Source of the DNA: Psettodes erumei
Taxonomy: Eukaryota > Chordata > Actinopteri > Pleuronectiformes > Psettodidae
DNA length: 64,000 nt
NCBI GenBank assembly: GCA_016785225.1
Contig: JAFBJZ010000760.1
Span: 122,211-186,210 of the forward strand
Direction: 5' to 3'
Each line of letters begins with the position of its first letter. Position 1 is the first letter of the stretch. The notes beneath the pieces were generated by a model. It was not told the origin of the DNA, ran no database searches, and was given only the letters and a program-made list of their open reading frames with translations. The position numbers and the translations under genes were made by a program. Of the stretch, positions 55,781-64,000 are shown one piece after another.

Positions 55781-58700
55781 CAAAATGCACTTGCTTCATG
55801 TGCTGAGATGGTTTAAATGCAGCCCCTACCTTACCCTACCTCTGCATGGTGAATGGAATAAATCTTTCAAGTGTGCATTGAACAGAATTCCAATCCAGCC
55901 TGTATGACGTTTGTTACAGTTAGAGCTCGGGGTCATAATTCAGTGTTCCATCAAGGCATCAAATTCTTTTCTTTCCCAAAACTTTTTCAAGTGTCACAGT
56001 TCAACCCTCCATACCCACTCTTTAAACGTAACGTATCATCACATTAGACATGTACATATGAAGAGCATTGATATTGATACATGTGAAATAATTGTATGAT
56101 TCGATTTTTTTTTTTTTTTTCAAATAAGAGGCCTGTCAGACTTCTTTGCTGCTGGGACTGGCTGTGAGTTCTGCTGATTCTCCCCTCAGCTCCTCCTTTT
56201 CCATTCACCACAGATTAGGAGCTAAAAAGCTCCATGACATAAGATAGGAAGGATATAATGCATAATACAGTAGGATCAGTACACTGTGTATGGGTGTGTG
56301 GGTGACTGTGTGTATTTCAGAGGGGTATTGTGTGTGAGGTTTTTTTTACCAAACAATTGAAGCTTGGTACTATGGCCTCTCAATGTGATGGATAAAGATG
56401 GAGATGGGGAAAGACATCGAAATTGAAAGAGGACAAATGTGATAATATGAGATAATGACTGGAAATGTGAGAAAAAATGCCTCTTATTCTGACAGTTGAA
56501 ACCTTTGTTTTCTTTAGACTTTGTCTGAGTCTTTGATTAAATGTCACATTGTAGATTTTTTAGTTTGAGCTTTCTTGTCCTTGCTATGGTGGGAAACTGG
56601 GAGCTTATGGAATTTTAACATGAAAATGGCCTTGCAATGTCTTTGCAGAAAATGACATTGGACAGCCACATTGCAACATGTTCTGTACCACAGTGCCTTC
56701 ACAGACGATTAATAAAACTGGAAAAACAAGGTTTTCACTGGACATTGTAAAAAAAAAATGTCCCTGAATCACTCCAGTATCAGATAGTCAGCGTTTGCTG
56801 CCTTTGGGTTGCCCCATGATGGAAATTATGGCAACACTGACAGAGAACCATGAAAATAACACTCAGTCAAGCCTTTCACTGACACTTGGACACTGGCCTG
56901 ATGTCTACGTGGAAGTGTAGAAGTGAGGACAGTGCGGATTCATTTCTACATTTATCGCTCCTGATTAGTCTGAAAAGGTGAGTTCCTGTCTTGTCTTTCA
57001 CCACTTACTGTAAGTACTCAGCTATTCAAATAATAATTGCTCCACTTCCATTTACTCTCTCATGCACCCACTTATCCACTCACACATACACAAATGTTTT
57101 CCCACATTTTAGTGTATTCATAATTTATCTTTGATTCTCTGTGAAGCACAGTGAGCAAACCTGTCTTGTTAAAAGCATTTTGTAAATACATGTCACGTTT
57201 CTTTTTTTTTTTGAGACACATATTCCTGGGATTGTCCTCATAGTTCCCTAAATGGAATAAATATTCATATTCTTATGAATGGACCCACCCACAAATATAC
57301 ATCTTTTGCTGTGAATGGCAGGACCTTTTCACATTCATTAACAAACAGGATGAAGCATCAGTCAAGCATATAAAGCATATAAGCATATAAAACTGCCAAC
57401 AAATATCTCACTTTACTGGTCTCAGTCACTTGACTTTCTTTAATGCTTTTGATTATATTCATCAAAATAACTGTGGGGACATTTAATGCCTTTATTAGAC
57501 ATCGAGAATCACATAGAAGACAAAAAAAATTCAGCAAAGGTTTCCAACTGGAAGCAAACAATGTTGTTTTCATTGTCAGCACATTGACCCCGACACTACC
57601 AGGGCATCAATATGATGTATTTATTTTCTTCATTATATTTAAAGTGGGACAGGGACATTAATATCCAGTCCTACATGACTCATCTTCTATAAATGCTTAA
57701 GATGCTCTCTTCCCTTGATCCATAACTACTAATTCAGACCATGTCAATGTCTGAGTACAGTTTTTTATTAAGTTACAATGATCAGTATAGTTATGAGGAA
57801 AAGAAGAATGCTTAAAAAAAAAGGATTATATGGGAATGACTGAATATTGGGGAGCTGGCTGCAGTTTAACTTTTCAAAATTTGAGGGAAACATCATGTAC
57901 CCGACATTATGTCAATATGGGAAGTATTAGTATTAGTATTTTCACTGCAAAATGTTGGACCTTTGTATGATTTTAAGTCCATCATATTTCCAAAATGATT
58001 ATTATTGCGGATAGCTGACTTTATGTTGTTTTAGGGGGATTTGCTGGAACACCTCATCCACACAGACACTCCGATCAGAGAGCGAGGCTGGACACAGTAG
58101 AGCCGTTTGTGGAGTTTTAATATTGAAACACACTCCAGTTTACCAACAGCTTGTGGTGCTAACAGTTCCTCTGTATGACTCTATCTGGTATCTGAAATAA
58201 ACGCAATACAAAGCAAATGAGATGTGTGCTATCTTAATGAGCTCATGCTAACTTAAACTTAGCTTTGGCTTAAATAAGAATAAGCAAGTCATTTCTCACG
58301 CTAAACATCAAACGTAGACCACTAAACAGTGAACTTTGGCTGAAATATCTTTGCCCCATTTGCATATCACATAACTAATTAGCAATCGTTAACGGATCAT
58401 CATAACCCACTTCACAAACGCAGACAGGCATCAATGTGAAAGGATTGACAAATGTCGCGGAAGCCTGAACTTACATTCCTGAGGACCCATTAGCTGCACA
58501 GCAAGGTACCTGATGTAAAACGCTAAATTCAGTACTGAACCATTCCTGCACTAAACAGTAATAATAGGGAATTTACAACAATTATATCATTACATGTGGG
58601 CTGTAATTATTAGCAGCAAGTAACTATGCAACATGACATTTGTTAGGAGCCCCTCTGCACTCCTAAATTGTCCTACTATACGTATTACTATTATACACTT

Positions 58701-59840
58701 ATATCATCTCTATTAAAGCACCACATTCCTACATCATTATATATAATCTTTGTTCAATCCAGATGTCTTCTTCAGATGGCCAGTGAGCAGCTCCAGTGTT
58801 GTTTTGAAGCCAATGCTGACCTCCATGTGTAACAGGGAAGATAATCTCCCTAATAACATCATTGAACCACCCACCCTACCTAATTTCTGTGGACAAAGAC
58901 AGGAAAACAGGCAGCAAATTACACAGTGGATTCCCCATTCAATTTCCATTTGGACTGGTTTAGTGTCCCATGATTTGAATGCAAAATGCACTGCACCTTT
59001 CTTTCCTGTGGCTGGCAGTCACACTGAGGGCTTAGAGGCGCTTTTGGGAGACTCGCAGGGTTTAACTTTGAAATCTTTGTTTGAAGAGTCGTTTATGCAA
59101 ATCCTGGAAGGTTAGTTTGGTCTCACGTTACTTCTGTGCCTAATTTGATTCCTGAAGGTTATAACGGTAATGTTTTATTCTCCCAATCCATGTTCATATA
59201 CAGTATTTGTCCCATTATAAATCACTAATCTAAGTATCGCTAAGTGATAAGAAATGGAACAGTGCCACTTTAGATTTATGCTAGTTAAGTTATTTTCCAT
59301 TTGTATTTGCACCTCACAGAAGGACCAGATGATTCATCAGCACTCATCTATGAGGTGACCCATTTTTGGACCACAGAGAGAGCCAGACTTGGCCCTGGAT
59401 TTAATTTGTTGATGGGCCCCAAGCATTAATAACATCTCTTTTTAATTCAGCATCACAGATAGCACCAAAGCAACATTGAAGAGAGGTGGGGAGCAACACT
59501 TCAATAAGAGGAGCAGGTACTTTACAAAATATTAAAAGCAAAATGATAAGGAGGACACTTTCAGTACAATACATGGCTGAAAATAATGCCTACCAGATCC
59601 CAAGCAGTAAACCAATTGTCTCACAATGTCATTGGATTTCTAAGTGTTAATATATGTAAATGTCACCAATACAGTCAGCCACTGTGCCTTTTGTAGAATT
59701 TTGTACTAGTATTAGAAAGTCAATAGAGAACCACAGATAGGAAATCAAGAATAAGAGAGATGGGGTCATTTCAGGCCAACAGGTTCCCTAGTTGGACCCC
59801 TTTTGGCTACGTTCTAAAAAAAAGAAAAAACAAAACAAAA
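55781..59840. other. Non-coding stretch
   Basis: A 121-codon ORF at 58750-59115 and an AATAAA near 58196 preceded by mixed-composition DNA (58040-58200) are the only points of note. Neither is convincing as a gene. Confidence 0.35.
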
Positions 59841-60053
59841 ACAAAAATACCATGTTGAAAGGTCGCCCAACTCTGGCTCTTGCAGCTATCTCAAGCTGCC
59901 TGTCCAAAAGCTACAGAAGGAACAACAGAAGTCATGTGATTGATAGGGGTAATCAAGTTAGTATTCGTGCTAGCCGGCATCTTCATTGGCTCTGATTATC
60001 TTTTTCACATTTCAATGCAAATTACTTGGCAATAAAACTGATTCTGATTCTGA
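59841..60053 (+). repeat. LINE or SINE 3' tail
   Basis: Ends TTGGCAATAAAACTGATTCTGATTCTGATC, a poly(A)-signal plus GATTCT-type tail common at the 3' ends of fish non-LTR elements. The body (59841-60000) has no readable coding sequence. Confidence 0.4.
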
Positions 60054-60500
60054 TCAACAACACAGGACACTTTGTACTTGCACTCCAGACCTGTAAACAC
60101 AGCCTGAAACATGAAACATGAAATAGTTTTATTCTTTGCAGATGACAAAGATTATTTTCCTGAGTTACATGATCCAATACAAAAAATATTAATTTAACTG
60201 CATGTTGACTATTGTGCCATTGTATTTTTCAGTGATGTGGTACTGGGCTGCATTATATTGAGAGATGTTCCTATTATAATATATTATCCACCATACTGTT
60301 ATACATGAGAGGAACTACTGTCAATATAATGCACTGTACAACATCAGCACCCACTATGAGGTCAATAATATCATTTAGATGTTAATAAACATCAATTACA
60401 ATAATGAAAAACTGAAACATTAACATGGTGAAAGTTTAATTCATGGCAGAGATGTTATAGATGTTATAGAGATGGACCTCATGAAGCAGCCTCTGACTGT

Positions 60501-60503
60501 CTG

Positions 60504-60536
<33 letters not shown>

Positions 60537-60555
60537 AGACAGAGAGAGAGAGAGC
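60501..60555. repeat. (CTAT)n followed by (GA)n
   Basis: About nine CTAT units (60501-60536), then AGAC and a GA run. Confidence 0.95.
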
Positions 60556-61487
60556 ACAATATTGGGCTTGAAGCGCTTCCCCAATGTGTGTGACCTACAA
60601 CCCCATGTGTTGACAGAAGGCACATTTCCTTTAACATATTTTTATGCTAATTTTCAAGTATTACATTAGAAAAAAGGTTCATGGAAAATCAAGAAAAAAA
60701 ATCTCTATTGGACAAAACAAGTTTTCAGGCTTGAGGTGTTTTTTGCCATTTCCAAAAAGAAAAAAACTTGAGTGAATAACTTTTCCTCCCTCCATTTTTC
60801 TCTCAGACTGTAGTTGGCCAAGGCAACTGGTTTTGTTTCCTCCTCTTCAAGGTTTTTTGACAGTTGGCAAACAAGATGATTTGCTTCCAGTTCACAACCT
60901 CTCTTTAGTCTGTTTATCACAGCTATGTGTACTGTAGCCTATATCTCAACTTTCTGCTGACACTGTGCAGCCTTGTACAAATTTCCTTTTCACACAGCAT
61001 GAGACAGAGCGCTGGCACTGCTGCTGCTGTTCTGCTAATATGGTGTTATGTCAGTAATGTTACCCTAGTTGGCAAAGCTGCCAAAAAATTGCCACATAAT
61101 TGTTTATCCTTTCCATGACCTAAAACATACCTTCACCAGCAAGCATCTGCTACCCGATTTGCATTGATCAGGCCAGTCAGGGCAATATGAGATGGTGAGA
61201 ATGTCTTCCATGATCAGATGTCATTACATTATTCACATGACTTCATACCTGGTGGTATCAAAATTATGAATTAACTCAGCTCATGACATAATTAAAACAA
61301 CTGACCCTATATAAATATACTGTATCTAAATATCATTAGAACTATAGAAGTATATTAGAACTGCTATATATAAGAGGATATATTTCAGTAGCTAAGGTCA
61401 GGGGTAAGGTAACATTCGGAGAAACCACATTTTGGACATCATCTTCAGTGAAGCTCAGACAAAAAGACAGCAAATTGACATGATTTA

Positions 61488-61490
<3 letters not shown>

Positions 61491-61530
<40 letters not shown>
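61491..61530. repeat. (GT)n microsatellite, 20 units
   Basis: Forty bases of uninterrupted GT. Confidence 0.97.
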
Positions 61531-61532
<2 letters not shown>

Positions 61533-64000
61533 ATGGTGGTGTAGAAGAGCTGGAGGGAAAAGCTTAACTGAGGCCGCAGAACAAGGAGGGGGAGACAGAC
61601 AGAAAGAAAGAGATGGAAGATGCCCATAGATCGGTAAAGAGGCGAGGGAATGAGTGCACAACAGATCAGGGAACCCCAGCAGTGAATAATCAGCTATCTC
61701 TTTGATTGCTGCCCTCCTTACCCAATAATGAGCACTTTTAGTGGTTTCTCAAAATGTCAACTCCCAGTCCGCAGCCAGCCGAGCTGGGCTGTGTGTGGGT
61801 GGGAGAGACACTGGAGGGAGAGAGGGAGCAAGAGCGGCTGGGAAAATGAGAAAGTGAACATGGATAGCGAAAAAGCAGAGGAGGAGAGAAATCCATGCTC
61901 TGGCCTGGTACAGCTTCCTGATGGGAGTAATTATGTTGAATGCTGCTTTGTACTAACTAATCATCTTTTGCTGGGCTGAGCCAAATGGGTCAGCAGCAAG
62001 CACAGGTGTGTATTCGTAGTGTACTCTTTTGTGTATTTCCAGTCACTGCTGTAAGAGTGTGTGCATGCCTTTATGTATTTCATCTTAATATCCACGGTAA
62101 GCAATAATAAAAAAAATTCCGAAATAACATCCTTAGGATTTATTCATCAGGAGTGTGACAGTGAAAAAACTTGGCTGATCTGCTTCCTATGGATTGTGAC
62201 CAATTTGTTACGTGGTACATTGATGGTAGATATTTAGCCATCAATAAATATTCTCTTTTATCACTAAGTCATGGTCATGTGTATTCCTTCAAAGCAGAAA
62301 GAGATCCCTGTATCAATCATCTTCTGATTATAAATCTGTCTATTTTCCTTCAACTGAAAATCGTGCCCTGTGTCTCAAGTGTAAATTTCAATTCAAATGC
62401 GTTTCTACATACGTAGATGTCTCTACGTCTCTACAAAGCTTTTAGCTTAGTGTTCATGACCCAGTGTTGGAGACACTCAACCAAATCAAACTGGGTCAGG
62501 CACACGTTCGGTTTCATTTCCGTGACTGAAGTTGCTAGTAATGATGAAAAGAAAAATTTTGGGGTGTGCTGTCTGTTGATCACTCATGTATAGCTGTACA
62601 GCTCCAGTAGGTAGACAGCTAATCACAACACAACACAACAGGTGAGCTCTCTGACCTGAAAGTGGCTGGCACTAAACAATTGCAATTTGCTGTGTAGCTA
62701 TTTTTCATTTTCAACAAAGATGCTAATTGTATGACCAATTAGCAAAAAATCCAGCTGTTTTTGCTGTTTTAGTACATTAAACATTCAGGTTTTTTATGTA
62801 ATGCAATATCTAAATAATTTTAAATGTTACAAAAACATAGTATGTGAAACAACAAAACCACTGAAACCACAAAAGACTACTGCATCTGCATGTTCAATGA
62901 ATACTTATGTATACTAAAACTGACTAGATGCAAAGTGAAAGTGTCTTTGCCAATAACTTTGCAATAGATGAGTACAAAATCTGTTGCCATGGTAATGGTA
63001 GCTGAGCACAGATCATGTGTGTTTACATCTGTCTCTGTACTTTAGATATGTTTAGACAAGATAAAAATTAAAGACACAGGAAGGAAAAAAATATATAAAC
63101 ATGACAGAAATGTATTCTATTTTGTTGCTCAAACCACCAATAATAAATGAAAAACTTTCGGCTGTCACCACATGTGTTGATGTGCATGAACCGTCTGTGT
63201 CTCTGCTGCACGTGAAGCACAACAATTCAGGCTAAAGAAAACTAAACAACAAAAAAACTGTTTCGTGCATGAGAGTGTGTATGAAAAATAACAACAACAG
63301 TTACTCACTATGTATCTTCATATGGTGGAGGTAATTTCATGAAGTGTGAAATGTCACAATTCCAATCACTTACTGTTTCTCCTGAATGTCAGAAAATACA
63401 TCCATTGGAATAACTCCATTATATGTATCCTTTGTATTCCTTGGTGTCAGCTAATGTTTCACTCTCATGAGACAATGCACTCAGAGACAATGTGATATTC
63501 AGATACTGCAGATATGGTGTATTTGTGATTTAGTCAATCCATGCAGCCTTATAAAATAATTGAAATGACAAAATAAAATTTCAATCACATTACAGAATGA
63601 AGAGGCAAAAAGATACACTGACTGGCAACATCATTAAAAGCAGTTACCTGTTTCAGTGCTGTGGCTAAACGGTGTAAGTCTGTGATCATGCAGGCATTTG
63701 GGTGACACAGTCAACGAGCAAATTGCACGTTGGGAATAAAACTGGATCAGAGGGAGTCAGTGATTGCTTTACTTGCTTGAGGAGAGGATGAGGAGGAGGA
63801 GGCCGTTCAGAAAGAGAAGCACTGGGTTTAAGACAACCTCCTGGGAAGAACAGAGCACTAAGAGTTTTATCTCTCCTCCAAATGCTCTGCTTCTAGGTAA
63901 AGCCCATTTCAATGCTGATTTTGACTAGCATCATGTGGAGAAAGGTTGAAGATGTGGTGGCACAGAATTGTGCTTTCAAATATATAGTGCTCTGTAACTG

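Larger units (their letters stand above)
60054..64000. other. Non-coding stretch with microsatellites
   Basis: No gene or element recognised apart from the two simple repeats. Confidence 0.4.

Noticed and set aside
58750..59115. 121-codon ORF
   Set aside because: No motif, and the overlapping opposite-strand ORF is similar in quality. Kept only as a note in the non-coding block.
61432..61629. ORF with a Cys/Val run
   Set aside because: Translation of a (GT)n microsatellite.

Overview
This window is AT-rich vertebrate DNA, almost certainly from a ray-finned (teleost) fish. The evidence is the mix of mobile elements: Tc1-like transposons, several hAT families, a PIF/Harbinger remnant, Rex-Babar, L2 and teleost L1 LINEs, a Gmr1-like Gypsy element, an endogenous retrovirus (ERV), a tRNA-like SINE and CA/ATT/CTAT microsatellites. 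There is no bacterial or phage gene organisation. I found no intact host protein-coding gene and no rRNA or canonical tRNA gene. Nearly every long ORF is either transposon-derived or a chance frame. Family names are from memory of conserved motifs; no search could be run.

Layout. 1-3580: left-pointing ERV (pol fragment, protease, gag, leader, primer-binding site, LTR) that has landed inside the transposase gene of a left-pointing ZBED-type hAT element (3581-5679). 5820-6915: decayed Tc1. 6916-16500: mostly non-coding, with a possible LTR remnant (10440-11095), a SINE (13828-14185) and a 120-bp direct repeat (9701-9820 and 12520-12639). 16513-16960: Tc1 end with a 48-bp tandem triplication. 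19133-20765: an unidentified DNA repeat containing an hAT element (19373-20282) whose only ORF is a BED zinc finger. 22140-25120: Harbinger remnant split by a ZBED5-like hAT (22526-25061). 26640-29100: L2 LINE split by a solo LTR (27605-28881). 31540-32981: Rex-Babar LINE. 34205-36330: L1 LINE (minus) split by a TTAA-flanked MITE (35417-35742). 36728-38343: Tc1 with an IR/DR-like end structure. 38815-43494: remnant of an intron-containing minus-strand gene of a repeated fish family (I think DUF7869-like), split by a truncated Gmr1-like retroelement (39823-43004) that itself carries a Tc1 in its LTR (39986-41206). 45129-46007: second copy of the BED-only hAT. 46040-46288: possible promoter/first exon. 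46300-64000: mostly featureless non-coding DNA with a second Rex-Babar scrap (50985-51832), DNA-repeat fragments and microsatellites.

The main theme is nesting. At least seven insertions sit inside older elements, and several are closed by recognisable target-site duplications (TTAATGAC, CCCTAAGC, TATA, TTAA). This gives a relative chronology of the locus. The most unusual items are: (a) the disrupted DUF7869-like gene; (b) a perfect 93-bp-arm inverted repeat beside a perfect 27-bp-arm hairpin at the broken end of the Gmr1 element; (c) two hAT copies that encode an identical stand-alone BED-finger protein; (d) an ERV whose gag and protease share one frame across a single TGA codon.
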